Source of the DNA: Micromonospora gifhornensis
GTDB taxonomy: Bacteria > Actinomycetota > Actinomycetes > Mycobacteriales > Micromonosporaceae
Length of the DNA: 64,000 nucleotides
Reading direction: 5' to 3'
Assembly: GCF_016863515.1 (NCBI RefSeq)
Contig: NZ_BOPA01000014.1
Coordinates: 248,001 to 312,000, forward strand
In this document: positions 16,310-24,968 of the stretch, one piece after another
Position numbering within the stretch: the stretch's first letter is position 1
Layout: every line of letters begins with the position of its first letter
Translations under genes and position numbers: made by a program
The notes under the pieces: model-generated
Database searches by the model: none
What the model was told of the DNA's origin: nothing
What the model saw: the letters and a program-made list of their open reading frames with translations, nothing else

Positions 16310-17792
16310 CGGCACCGGTGCGGCCCCGGGCGAGCTGCTGACCGAGCTGCGCCGACGCAGCGACGAGCGCGCCGATGCGGCGGCCCTGCGGACCGCGACG
16401 GCGACCGGCGGCCACCTCGCCACCTGGGCGCAGCTGCACGACGCCGCGTCCGCCGTGCGGGGCTTCGCCGCGACGCTGGAGCCGGCCGCCCCGGTGCTGC
16501 TGATCGTGGACAACACCCCGGCCAGCGCGGCGACCCTGATCGGGCTGACCGCCGCCGGTGTGGACGTACTGCCGGTCGAGGAGGTCAGCTCCCACCTGGC
16601 CGACCTGCTCGCGCCCAGCCGCAACCCGGGCGTACGGACCGTGGTCGGCCCGGCCCGCGCCGCCGGCACCCAGCCCGCGGGGATCGCCTTCCTGCGCTAC
16701 GAGCGCTGCCGGGCCCAGCCCGACGAAGCCAGCGCACCCCGGGCCCGCCGCCTCGGCGAGGTGCTCCAGCTGACCTCCGGTTCGGCCGGCGAACCCAAGA
16801 TCGTTCGTCATTCGCTGGCCAACGTGTGGCAGGGCGGGCACACCTACCGCCAGATCCTCGACCTGACCCCGGCCGACGTGGTCGTCGCCGCGGTGCCGTT
16901 GGCGCACTCGTTCGGCCTGGTCGGCGCGCTCACCGCGGCGATCGTCTCCGGCGCCGAACTGCGTACCACGCAGCGGTTCCAGCCGGGTCGGCTCGCCGAC
17001 ATGCTCGCCGCCGAGGCGACCGTGCTGTTCGGCACCCCGCAGGTGTACCGGCTGCTCACCCCGGTCATGCACCGCCGCCCCACGCCGGCCCGGCTGCGGG
17101 CCGCGGTGTCGTCGGGCGGACCACTTTCCGCCGACCTCGGCGTCCGGGCGCGCGCGGTGCTCGGTGTACCGGTGCGCCAGTTCTACGGCAGCACCGAAAC
17201 CGGCCTGATCAGCTACCAGCCGGACCTCGACGGCGAGCTGCCCGACCCGTCGGTCGGCGTACCGGTGCCCGGGGTACGGCTGCGGCTGACCCGCGCGGAG
17301 CCGGACGACCCGACCGGCGCCGGCCAGCTGTCGGTGTACACGCCGACGCTGTTCCACGGCTATCTCGGCGGGTCCGGTCCGGTGTGCACACCGGACGGGT
17401 TCTACGACACCGGTGACCTGGCCCGCCTCGACGCCGACGGCCGGCTGCACCTGCTCGGCCGCAAGGACACCTTCGTCAACGTCGGCGGCCGCAAGGTCAA
17501 CCCGACGCGGGTGGCGCGGATCCTCGGCGAGCACCCCGAGGTGCGGGAGGCCTTCGTCTTCGGCCTGACCGACGCCGACGGGGAGCAGCGGGTGCACGCG
17601 GCGGTGGTGCTCGGACCCGGCACCGACCGGGCGGACCTCGCCGAACACTGCCGGGCGCGTGGTCTGGCCCCGTACGAGGTGCCGCACGAACTCCATCCGC
17701 TGGACCGGCTGCCCCGGACCGCGATGGGCAAGGTCGACCGGCAGGCCGTCATCGCGGCCGTGACCGCCGTACCGATCGGAAGCGAGGTTTGA
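16305..17792 (+). CDS. AMP-forming acyl/aminoacyl ligase (ANL superfamily), apparent ATT start
   Basis: A 495-residue adenylate-forming enzyme, likely charging carrier protein 2 with an acyl or amino acid. Seen: the ATP loop LTSGSAGEPK (156-165), YGSTETG, the C-terminal hinge YDTGDLARLDADG with LLGRKD, and the catalytic Lys476 in PRTAMGK. The first ATG/GTG/TTG in frame is a GTG at 16455, which would cut off about 50 residues of clear N-terminal domain. GGAGGG (16292-16297) sits exactly 7 nt before an ATT at 16305 that overlaps the carrier stop (ATTGA), so I take ATT as the start. CTG codons at 16335 and 16338 are weaker candidates with no ribosome binding site. The next gene follows after 1 nt. 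Confidence 0.85.
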   Translation: MDGTGAAPGELLTELRRRSDERADAAALRTATATGGHLATWAQLHDAASAVRGFAATLEPAAPVLLIVDNTPASAATLIGLTAAGVDVLPVEEVSSHLADLLAPSRNPGVRTVVGPARAAGTQPAGIAFLRYERCRAQPDEASAPRARRLGEVLQLTSGSAGEPKIVRHSLANVWQGGHTYRQILDLTPADVVVAAVPLAHSFGLVGALTAAIVSGAELRTTQRFQPGRLADMLAAEATVLFGTPQVYRLLTPVMHRRPTPARLRAAVSSGGPLSADLGVRARAVLGVPVRQFYGSTETGLISYQPDLDGELPDPSVGVPVPGVRLRLTRAEPDDPTGAGQLSVYTPTLFHGYLGGSGPVCTPDGFYDTGDLARLDADGRLHLLGRKDTFVNVGGRKVNPTRVARILGEHPEVREAFVFGLTDADGEQRVHAAVVLGPGTDRADLAEHCRARGLAPYEVPHELHPLDRLPRTAMGKVDRQAVIAAVTAVPIGSEV

Positions 17793-17793
17793 G

Positions 17794-19137
17794 ATGACCC
17801 ACCCCACGTTCCCACGACCGTGGACTCCCGCCGACGGGCCGGACGGCCCCGTCGCCGTCATCGGCCTCGGGTACGTCGGCCTGACCCTGGCGGTGAGCCT
17901 GGCCCGGGCGGGCGTGTCCGTCGTCGGCGTGGAGGCCGACCCGAGGACCCGGGCGGCGTTGCGGGCCGGAACACCGGCACTGTTCGAGCCCGGTGTCGAC
18001 GAACTGCTGCGCAGCCTGCCGGCGGACCGGCTGACCGTCACCGACACGTTGGCCGGCGTCACGCCGTCCGCGATCGTCATCTGTGTCGGCACCCCGCTCG
18101 ACACCGGCACCGGCCGGCCGGACCTGCGCCACTTCACCGCCGCCGCTGAGACCGCCGCCGCCGCCACCACCGCGGACACCCTCGTCGTGGTGCGCAGCAC
18201 CGTCCCGGTCGGGACGACCCGGCGCGTCCTGCTGCCGCTGCTGCGCGCCCGGGTCGACGAGCCGCTGCTCGCCTTCTGCCCCGAACGCACCATTCAGGGC
18301 CGCGCGCTGGCCGAACTGGCCAGCCTTCCGCAGGTCGTCGGCGGTTTGGACGACCGCTCCGCCGACCGTGCCCGGCGGCTGTTCGCCCGGCTCACTCCCG
18401 AACAGGTCGGCACCGCCGATCTGGAGACGGCCGAGCTGGTCAAGCTGGCCTGCAACGCCCACACCGACCTGCTGTACGGCTTCGGCAACGAGCTGGCGAT
18501 GATCGCCGAGGCGCTCGGCGTGGACGCCACCGAGGTCATCGCCGCCGCGAACCTGAACTATCCCCGGCCCGACCTGGCCCGGCCCGGGTTCGTCGGTGGC
18601 AGCTGCCTGACCAAGGACCCGTACCTGCTGATGTACTCGGCCGGAACCGCCGGATACCACCCGACGCTGGTGGCCGCCGCCCGCGCCGTCAACGAGCAGG
18701 TGCCGCACCTGGTGACCGAACGGGTTCTCAAGGCCCTGGCCGCCACCGGCCGGGTGCCGGCCGACGCGAAGGTCCTGGTCTGCGGGATGGCCTACAAGGG
18801 CCGGCCGGAGACCGACGACGTGCGGGGCTCGGCCGCCACGGTCGTCGCGGACGGCCTGCGCGAGCGGGTGCGGCTGCTGGCCGGCCACGACTACCTGGTC
18901 TCCGACACCGTCACCGCCGGGCTCGGGTACATCCCGATGTCCCTCGCCGACGGTTTGGCCGGCGCAGACGCCCTGGTGCTCCTGGTGGACCACCCGCGCT
19001 ACCGCGCCGAGATCGACGCCGCGCTGCTGCGTCGCACCATGAACCGTCCCGCGCTGGTGGTCGACGTCTGGGGCGACCTGGCGTCGTCGCTGTCCGGGGT
19101 GGCCGAGGTGGACTACCGGGGGCTGGGCCGTGGCTGA
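17794..19137 (+). CDS. UDP-sugar 6-dehydrogenase (UDP-glucose / UDP-HexNAc type)
   Basis: A 447-residue nucleotide-sugar dehydrogenase that oxidises C6 of a UDP-sugar to the uronic acid with two NAD. Seen: the Rossmann motif VIGLGYVG (22-29), the catalytic Cys271 in GGSCLTKDPY, Lys217 and Asn221 in ELVKLACNAH, and CPERTIQGRALAEL (162-175), which is closer to the WecC/UDP-HexNAc dehydrogenase form than to UDP-glucose dehydrogenase. GAGG precedes the ATG. It overlaps the following epimerase by 8 nt. Together they would give a uronic acid or pentose-type sugar nucleotide for the cluster's glycosyltransferase. Confidence 0.92.
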   Translation: MTHPTFPRPWTPADGPDGPVAVIGLGYVGLTLAVSLARAGVSVVGVEADPRTRAALRAGTPALFEPGVDELLRSLPADRLTVTDTLAGVTPSAIVICVGTPLDTGTGRPDLRHFTAAAETAAAATTADTLVVVRSTVPVGTTRRVLLPLLRARVDEPLLAFCPERTIQGRALAELASLPQVVGGLDDRSADRARRLFARLTPEQVGTADLETAELVKLACNAHTDLLYGFGNELAMIAEALGVDATEVIAAANLNYPRPDLARPGFVGGSCLTKDPYLLMYSAGTAGYHPTLVAAARAVNEQVPHLVTERVLKALAATGRVPADAKVLVCGMAYKGRPETDDVRGSAATVVADGLRERVRLLAGHDYLVSDTVTAGLGYIPMSLADGLAGADALVLLVDHPRYRAEIDAALLRRTMNRPALVVDVWGDLASSLSGVAEVDYRGLGRG

Positions 19138-20137
19138 CCGGATCCTGATCACCGGCGGAGCCGGTTTCGTCGGCCTGCACCTCGCCCGCCGTCTGCTGCG
19201 CGACGGAGCGGACGTGACCCTACTCGACGACCTGTCCCGTGGCCGGGCCGACCGGGACCTCGACCAGGTCCGCGCCGACGCCCGCCTGGTCCGGCACGAC
19301 CTGACCACCCCGATCCCCGCGGACCTGCTGATCGACGACTTCGACGAGGTCTACCACCTGGCCGCGGTCGTCGGGGTACGGCAGAACAGCGAGAACCCGT
19401 CGCTGGCACTCAACGTGAACCTGCGGGCCGTGCTGAACCTGATCGACTGGTGCCGGCGTCGCCCACCCGGGCGGGTCTACCTCAGCTCCACGAGCGAGGT
19501 CGCCGACGGCGCCGCCCGCCTCGGCTTGGCGCCGTTCCCGGTGCCGGAGGACGTGCCCTTCGTACTGCCCGACCCGTCGCTGCCCCGGGCCTCCTACGGG
19601 CTCAGCAAGATCGTCGCCGAGACGCTGCTGCGCCAGTGCGCCGACCTGTTTCCGGTAAGGATCGGCCGCTACCACAACATCTACGGTCCCCGGATGGGGC
19701 ACGACCACGTGATACCCCACTTCGTGGCCCGGGCACTGGCCCGCAAGGATCCCTTCCCCATCTACGGGGCGACCCAGACCCGCGCCTTCTGTCACATCGA
19801 CGACGCCGTCGACGCGACTATCGGCCTGACCCGCCTGCCCGGCTCCGAACCGGTCGTGGCCAACATCGGCAACGACACCGAGGAGATCGTGATCCGGGAA
19901 CTGGCCGAGCGTGTCAGCCGACTGGCCGGCTATACCCCCACCTTCGAGGTCTTCGACCCCCCGCCCGGCTCCCCGGACCGGCGGCTACCCGACCTCGGCC
20001 GGCTGCGAGGCACCCTCGGGTACGCACCTCGCGTCAACCTGGACCGAGGGCTGCGGCAGACCTTCGACTGGTACGCGGCCACCCTCACCGCCGACCCGAC
20101 CCCCGCCGCGCCGGCGCTCGTCAGGGACCACTCATGA
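19130..20137 (+). CDS. NAD-dependent nucleotide-sugar epimerase/decarboxylase (extended SDR)
   Basis: A 335-residue extended short-chain dehydrogenase. Seen: the NAD motif ITGGAGFVG (7-15), the Ser/Thr strand YLSSTSEV (117-124), and the catalytic Tyr156 and Lys160 in ASYGLSK. The family includes UDP-glucose 4-epimerases and UDP-glucuronate decarboxylases (UXS/ArnA). Following a UDP-sugar 6-dehydrogenase directly, a decarboxylase or a uronate 4-epimerase is the likelier role; sequence alone does not decide. The GTG start lies 8 nt inside the previous gene, and the stop overlaps the next start by 4 nt. Confidence 0.88.
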   Translation: MADRILITGGAGFVGLHLARRLLRDGADVTLLDDLSRGRADRDLDQVRADARLVRHDLTTPIPADLLIDDFDEVYHLAAVVGVRQNSENPSLALNVNLRAVLNLIDWCRRRPPGRVYLSSTSEVADGAARLGLAPFPVPEDVPFVLPDPSLPRASYGLSKIVAETLLRQCADLFPVRIGRYHNIYGPRMGHDHVIPHFVARALARKDPFPIYGATQTRAFCHIDDAVDATIGLTRLPGSEPVVANIGNDTEEIVIRELAERVSRLAGYTPTFEVFDPPPGSPDRRLPDLGRLRGTLGYAPRVNLDRGLRQTFDWYAATLTADPTPAAPALVRDHS

Positions 20138-22014
20138 GCTTCGAGATCCGCGACGGTGAGCTGTGGCGCGACGGCGCACCGTTCTCCGTCGCCGGGGTCG
20201 ACTACCACCCGTCGGCGGCCGGCTGCCGGATCTGGACCGACTGGGATCCATCGGCCCTGCGCCGCGACTTCCGGGCGATGGTCGACGCGGGACTGAACAC
20301 CGTACGGCTCTTCCTGTTCTGGCGGGACTTCGAACCGGCGCCCGGCCGGCACGACCCGGTCGTCCTCGACCGGCTGCGTACCGCCGTCGACCTGGCCGCC
20401 GAAGCCGGGTTGGCCTGTGTGCTCTCCCTGTTGACGATCTGGATGAATGGGCAGCGCCTGGAGTTGTCCTGGCGGCCGGGCCGTGGCTTTTTCGACGACG
20501 CGCAACTGCTGGAGCGGCAACGGGCCTACGCCCGGCGGGTAGCCCTCGCGTTACGCGGGGCCGGCAACGTGCTGGCCGTGGACCTCGGTGACGAGATCGC
20601 CAACGTCGACCCCGGTGCCGCCCGGCTGCCCCGGGAAACCGTCGCCGCATGGCAGACCGGGCTGGCCGAGACGTTGCGCGCGGAGCTTCCCGGGTTGCTG
20701 GTGACACAGGCCAACGACGCCTCCGGGGTGCTCGGCGCCGCGCCGTTCGGTCCGGACAACGCCACCGGGCTGGACCTGATCGCGCTGCACGGCTTCCCCA
20801 CCTGGGCGCCGGTGTCGATCGAGTCGACCAGCTGCTACAAGGCGACCAGCCTGGTGCCGTTCCTGGTCCGCTACGCGCGGGCGTTCGGGGTGCCGCTCGT
20901 CGACGAGCTGACCAGCTACGGCACCGACGAGGCCACCACGGCGGCCTACCTGCGTGCCGCCACGGCCTCCGCCCTGGGCAACGGCGCTGCCGGCGTGCTG
21001 GCCTGGTGCTGGCAGGACATCGCCTCCACTGCGGAGCCCTACCAGCAGCGACCCGGTGAGCGCTTCGTGGGTCTGCACCGGCTCGACGGGACACCCCGGC
21101 CGGCGATGGCCGGGCTACGCCGGGCGCTGCGGGCGGCTTCCCGGCTGCGACCCGGCCCGCGCCGGGCTCCGGTCGCGCTCTACCTGCCGGAACGGGCCCG
21201 CGTCGACGGCGGGTCGTACCTGGACACGGGGGTCGGCACGGTGGCCACCTTCTACGCCTACCTCCTGCTCAAACGGGCACACCTGGACGTCGACATCGTC
21301 GCCGGTGACCTGACCGGCTACCGGCTGGTGGTCTGCCCGTCGGTCGGTCACGTCACCCTGACCGACCTGGACCGGCTGGCCGGCGCGGCCCGCCACGGCG
21401 CGACCGTGTACTACTCGATGGCCGACCACCTGCACGGGTTTCCGGGGTCCGACCTGGCCGGTGCCGAACCGGTCGACTACACCCTGCTCGCGGCCGGACG
21501 CGAGTACGTCGAGTGGGACGCCGATCGGTGGGCGATCGACTGGGCCGGTGCCGGAGTCCGGCCGTCGGTGCTTTCGGTGACCACCGGGCAGGTGCTCGGT
21601 CGCTACCCGGACGGCACCCCGGCCCTGGTACGCAACGCGGTCGGCGCCGGTCAGGTGGTGTTCTGCGCGGCTCCGTTCGAGCGCCAGCTCGACGTGCCCG
21701 GTCGGCTCACCGCCGCCGCCTGGGAGGGCCTGTACCGGCAGGTCGCCACGCTGGCGGGGCTGGCGCCCGAGGTCGACTGCGCCGATCCGGACGTGGAAAT
21801 CCTGCCCGGGCGGGCCGGCGACCCGCACGAGGTGCTGTTGGTCAACCACGCGCCGACCGTGCGCCGCGTCCAACTGCGTTGGCAGCCGCCCGCCGGCCGA
21901 CCGGTGTGCCAGGAGGTGGTCCTCGACGGCAAGGACTGGCGGCTGCTCGCCGGGCCGCGCGAGCTGCGACCCGACGACGTTGCGTCCGTCCACGAACAGC
22001 CAGCCCCGCACTGA
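20134..22014 (+). CDS. Cytosolic glycoside hydrolase-like protein (clan GH-A, GH5/GH42-like)
   Basis: A 626-residue protein with an N-terminal (beta/alpha)8 glycosidase domain (about 10-360) and a C-terminal half resembling the glutamine-amidotransferase-like and beta domains of GH42 enzymes (about 365-610, including CPSVGHVTLTDLDRL). Candidate acid/base Glu154 (LGDEIANV) and nucleophile Glu258 (LVDELTSYG) fall where clan GH-A has them. There is no signal peptide, so it acts inside the cell. A glycosidase between a sugar-nucleotide gene and a methyltransferase gene is unusual; it may trim a glycosylated intermediate, transglycosylate, or release a protected product. The ATG overlaps the previous stop (ATGA). 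Confidence 0.8.
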   Translation: MSFEIRDGELWRDGAPFSVAGVDYHPSAAGCRIWTDWDPSALRRDFRAMVDAGLNTVRLFLFWRDFEPAPGRHDPVVLDRLRTAVDLAAEAGLACVLSLLTIWMNGQRLELSWRPGRGFFDDAQLLERQRAYARRVALALRGAGNVLAVDLGDEIANVDPGAARLPRETVAAWQTGLAETLRAELPGLLVTQANDASGVLGAAPFGPDNATGLDLIALHGFPTWAPVSIESTSCYKATSLVPFLVRYARAFGVPLVDELTSYGTDEATTAAYLRAATASALGNGAAGVLAWCWQDIASTAEPYQQRPGERFVGLHRLDGTPRPAMAGLRRALRAASRLRPGPRRAPVALYLPERARVDGGSYLDTGVGTVATFYAYLLLKRAHLDVDIVAGDLTGYRLVVCPSVGHVTLTDLDRLAGAARHGATVYYSMADHLHGFPGSDLAGAEPVDYTLLAAGREYVEWDADRWAIDWAGAGVRPSVLSVTTGQVLGRYPDGTPALVRNAVGAGQVVFCAAPFERQLDVPGRLTAAAWEGLYRQVATLAGLAPEVDCADPDVEILPGRAGDPHEVLLVNHAPTVRRVQLRWQPPAGRPVCQEVVLDGKDWRLLAGPRELRPDDVASVHEQPAPH

Positions 22015-22061
22015 CCCGCGTCCGCCGCCGAGCGGGGATGCTTCATCGATTGGAGACCACC

Positions 22062-23102
22062 ATGCCCATCACTGTCCCCGGCGAGCGGTCCCTGGCCGGA
22101 GCCGAGAACGCGGTGCCCGCCTTCATGTTCGACATGCTCTCGGCCTGGGGTTTCCGGGCCGTCACCCTGGCCTTCCGCACCGGTGTGCTGGCGGCGCTCG
22201 CCGACGAGGAGCTGACCGCCGAGCAGGTGGCCGACCGGGCGGGCCTCGATCCCCGCGGCACGGCGTTCCTGCTCGACTGTCTCGACTGCCTGGGCTACGT
22301 CTCCCAGGTCGGTGACCGGTACGCGGCCACCGACACGACCAACGAGTTACTGCCGATGATCAGCATGGGCATCCCGTACTTCGAGAAGATCGTCTTCACT
22401 GACTGGGCGAACCTTGAGAGCCGCCTGCGCGGCGACCTGACCCTTGCGTTCGAGCCGGAGCAGCCGCGTACGCCGCGCTGGCTGGCCAAGGAGTGGCGGG
22501 TGTTCCAGGACGGCATGGTGGCCCTCACCAACATGAACATCGACGAGGTGCTGGAGCGGATACCGGTGCCGGATCCGGCGGGGCACCTGCTGGATCTCGG
22601 TGGCGGCTACGGGCTCTACAGCATCGCGATCTGCCGCCGGCACCCACAGCTGCGCGCGACCATCTTCGAGATCCCGGAGATGCAACGGCTCGCCAACCGG
22701 GCCATCGTCGAGAACGACATGGCCGACCGGATCGACTTCCGGGCCGGCGACTTCTTCACCGACGACCTGGGCAGCACCTCCATGGCGCTGCTGTTCAACG
22801 TCATCCACTCCAAGAGCCACCGCCAGAATCGGGAACTGGTCGCCCGCACCGCCGCCGCCCTGCAGCCCGGCGGCCTGCTGGTGCTTCTCGACCAGTTCCC
22901 CGCCCCGGAACTGGGTCCGATCGGACGTAGCTTCGGCGCCATGATGGCGCTGAGCATGTTCAACAGCGTCGGCCAGCAGACGTACCCGCTCGACGAGGTA
23001 CGCGACTGGCTCACCGCCGCCGGGCTGGTCGACGTGGAGTTCCACGCGGTGCGCAGCGCACCCGGCAACGGACTGTTCCTCGCCCGCAAGCCCGCCCGGT
23101 AG
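22062..23102 (+). CDS. SAM-dependent O-methyltransferase (hydroxyneurosporene/DmpM type)
   Basis: A 346-residue small-molecule methyltransferase with an N-terminal winged-helix dimerisation domain (about 15-100) and a C-terminal SAM-binding domain. Seen: motif I LLDLGGGYGLYSI, and a late catalytic-region segment LLFNVIHSKSH, where related O-methyltransferases carry the active-site His. It starts at ATG 22062 with GGAG 7 nt upstream; an ATG at 22038 is possible. It follows the glycosidase by 47 nt and precedes the transglutaminase-like gene by 7 nt. It probably methylates a hydroxyl or amine of the cluster product. Confidence 0.9.
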   Translation: MPITVPGERSLAGAENAVPAFMFDMLSAWGFRAVTLAFRTGVLAALADEELTAEQVADRAGLDPRGTAFLLDCLDCLGYVSQVGDRYAATDTTNELLPMISMGIPYFEKIVFTDWANLESRLRGDLTLAFEPEQPRTPRWLAKEWRVFQDGMVALTNMNIDEVLERIPVPDPAGHLLDLGGGYGLYSIAICRRHPQLRATIFEIPEMQRLANRAIVENDMADRIDFRAGDFFTDDLGSTSMALLFNVIHSKSHRQNRELVARTAAALQPGGLLVLLDQFPAPELGPIGRSFGAMMALSMFNSVGQQTYPLDEVRDWLTAAGLVDVEFHAVRSAPGNGLFLARKPAR

Positions 23103-23109
23103 GACGCCG

Positions 23110-24054
23110 ATGTCCACCCCCGAACAGGCCGTTACCTCGACGACGCTCGAGTCCGTGGTGCGACAGGCCAGCCGGGTACCCGACGAGCATCGGGCCTTTG
23201 AGACGTCGCTGGAGCACGCGGCCCAGTTCCACCGGCTGCCCCGGGCCTGCCTGGAGCAGCTGGTCGAGCTGGGTTTCCCGCACTCGTCGAACGCCGACGG
23301 CCTGCTCTTCGACCGGTACGACTTGCGTAACGCGGCACTTCAGCTGGGTGTGCGGTCACCACAGCGGTCCACGTACGAGGCGATGGCGGCGGCTCTGCGG
23401 GCCAACGGGGCCGCGGCCACCACGCGCCGTACGGTGATCGTGCGCGCGTACTGCCCGGCACGGGAGCACTGCACCGGCTGTTCTTTCCACCTGGACCCGG
23501 CGGTGACGTCCGCGCCGCAGGTCGTCGCGACCCGGCGACCCGAGGCGGCCCGGTTCGAGGTCGACCTCGACCTCGCCCCGGCCGCCGCACCCACGGCGCC
23601 CACTCCCGGGCAACGGCGCCTCTTCGCCGAGGCGGCGCAGCTGCGGTTCCACCTGCTGCCACCGGGACTCACCACCGATCTCGGATTCGTGCGGGAGACC
23701 GGCCTGGCCGACTGCACCCTCGCAGTGCGCCACCTGGTTTCCCGGGGCGGCGAACTCGGCGTGCCGGTCCGGGCGGCCACCGGACTGTGCCTGTCGCGCC
23801 CTTTCGCCAACCGGCACCACTGGCTGGAGCTGCGGGACGCCGAGGGCCGCTGGTGGCCGGCGGACCCGTTCTTCCTCCACACGCTGGTGGGCTGGGGACT
23901 GCTCGGCGACGACTGGCCCGCCCACCGCAGCCCCGGCGACGCGTACTGGCGGGTGGACCTGGGCCTGGATGTCCCGTTCCTGCGCCATGTGGGCGCGACC
24001 GGCGGTGCGTCGGCGCCTGAGCGGCTGGGGCCGGCCTACTTCCTCGTCCAGTGA
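23110..24054 (+). CDS. Transglutaminase-fold protein, candidate amide synthase
   Basis: A 314-residue protein whose C-terminal part (about 165-290) has the transglutaminase/arylamine-transferase Cys-His-Asp arrangement: Cys202 in GLADCTLAV, His236 or His237 in NRHHWLEL and Asp252 in WWPADPFF. The N-terminal 160 residues include a CxxC-type pair (EHCTGC) and match nothing I recognise. In andrimid synthesis the transglutaminase homologue AdmF joins acyl- and aminoacyl-carrier thioesters. With three carriers in this cluster, a similar amide-forming step is attractive but unproven. A protease or deamidase is the alternative. It lies in the operon between a methyltransferase and a MaoC gene. Confidence 0.7.
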   Translation: MSTPEQAVTSTTLESVVRQASRVPDEHRAFETSLEHAAQFHRLPRACLEQLVELGFPHSSNADGLLFDRYDLRNAALQLGVRSPQRSTYEAMAAALRANGAAATTRRTVIVRAYCPAREHCTGCSFHLDPAVTSAPQVVATRRPEAARFEVDLDLAPAAAPTAPTPGQRRLFAEAAQLRFHLLPPGLTTDLGFVRETGLADCTLAVRHLVSRGGELGVPVRAATGLCLSRPFANRHHWLELRDAEGRWWPADPFFLHTLVGWGLLGDDWPAHRSPGDAYWRVDLGLDVPFLRHVGATGGASAPERLGPAYFLVQ

Positions 24055-24102
24055 CCCGGTGACCCCTGGCCGTCCGATCACCCGACCCGAGGAGAGGGCA
24101 AC

Positions 24103-24558
24103 ATGATCATTGTCGGTAGCGAGGCCGAGCCCCTGCGCGATCTGGTGGGGCAGCATCTCGGCTTCAGCGAGTGGATGTCGATCGACCAGGAACAGGTGGA
24201 CCGCTTCGCCGAGGCGATCGGCGACCACCAGTGGATTCACGTCGATCCGAAGCGGGCCGCCGACGGCCCGTTCGGCGGCACCGTCGTCCACGGGTTCCTC
24301 ATCCTCGCCCTGACCTCCCGGGTACTGGAGCAGGTACTCGTCCCCGAGGGCGTACGCATGAAGGTGAACTACGGCTGTGACCGGGTCCGCTTCCTGTCGC
24401 CCGTGCTCGTCGGCTCCCGGATCCGGGCGGGGGTCCGGCTGCGTGAGGTCCGGCCGCTGCGCAGCGGCGTCCGGCTGGCCCTGAGCCTGACCTTCGAGAC
24501 GGATCGGCGCCGGGTACCGGTCTGCGTCGCGCAGGTGCTGGTGCACAACTACGCCTGA
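24103..24558 (+). CDS. MaoC-like (R)-specific enoyl hydratase/dehydratase
   Basis: A 151-residue single hot-dog domain protein. Seen: the catalytic Asp41 and His46 in AIGDHQWIHVD, and the conserved GGTVVHGFLI at 58-67. MaoC enzymes hydrate enoyl thioesters or dehydrate 3-hydroxyacyl thioesters. It may act with the acyl-CoA dehydrogenase at 12397 on a carrier-bound chain. A good ribosome binding site (GAGGAGAGG) precedes the ATG. It is the last gene of the plus-strand operon and is followed by a hairpin. Confidence 0.92.
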   Translation: MIIVGSEAEPLRDLVGQHLGFSEWMSIDQEQVDRFAEAIGDHQWIHVDPKRAADGPFGGTVVHGFLILALTSRVLEQVLVPEGVRMKVNYGCDRVRFLSPVLVGSRIRAGVRLREVRPLRSGVRLALSLTFETDRRRVPVCVAQVLVHNYA

Positions 24559-24566
24559 GGATCCGC

Positions 24567-24603
24567 GGTGGTGCCGGCCCCGACAGCCGGAGCTGGCACC
24601 ACC
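24567..24603. terminator. Hairpin between convergent operons
   Basis: GGTGGTGCCGGC (24567-24578) pairs with GCTGGCACCACC (24592-24603), a 12-bp stem with one mismatch, between the MaoC gene and the convergent carrier protein 3 gene. It may end both transcripts. Confidence 0.65.
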
Positions 24604-24607
24604 CGGT

Positions 24608-24883
24608 TCAGGACCGGGACGCGCCGTCGTCCTGCCGTCCGGCGACGAACCCCGCCAGGTCGGCGACGGTCTCCATGTGCAACCAGTCCACCTGGCCGAC
24701 CATCGGCCGGCCGAGGTCTTCCTCCAGCCGCATCAACAGTTCGAGGATCATGGCCGAGTTCAGGCCGAGCTCCATGAAGATCCTGGTGTCGCCGGTCAGC
24801 CTCGCCGCATCGATCCGTGTCATCTCGATCAGCAGCCGGATGATGGTCGCCTCGACCGAGGCGGCAGTGGGTGGGGAGATCAT
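24608..24883 (-). CDS. Carrier protein 3
   Basis: A 91-residue carrier protein with phosphopantetheine site Ser43 in MELGLNSAMILELL, where Asn replaces the usual Asp before Ser. The surrounding helices (VEATIIRLLIEMT, RLEEDLGRPM) fit the family. It is the last gene of the minus-strand operon that carries the aminotransferase, glycosyltransferase and BtrH-like genes. Because BtrH takes its acyl group from a carrier, this could be the donor carrier for transfer to an amino sugar; that is inference. Confidence 0.88.
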   Translation of the reverse strand: MISPPTAASVEATIIRLLIEMTRIDAARLTGDTRIFMELGLNSAMILELLMRLEEDLGRPMVGQVDWLHMETVADLAGFVAGRQDDGASRS

Positions 24884-24968
24884 GATGTGCTCCGTCCAGT
24901 CGATGGGGGTTCGGTTGGTCGGGCTGGGACCGGCAGCGCGGAGGTGTCCCGGGTGCGGGCGGCGCCAT

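Noticed and set aside
16007..17792. An NRPS module
   Set aside because: A GGDS carrier and adenylating enzyme are present, but no condensation or thioesterase domain is found anywhere in the window, so they are free-standing components.
16029..18293. A 754-codon minus-strand frame opposite the carrier, AMP ligase and sugar dehydrogenase genes
   Set aside because: It has the low-complexity Arg/Gly/Pro composition of a GC-rich shadow frame, and the plus strand carries clear enzymes with motifs and ribosome binding sites.
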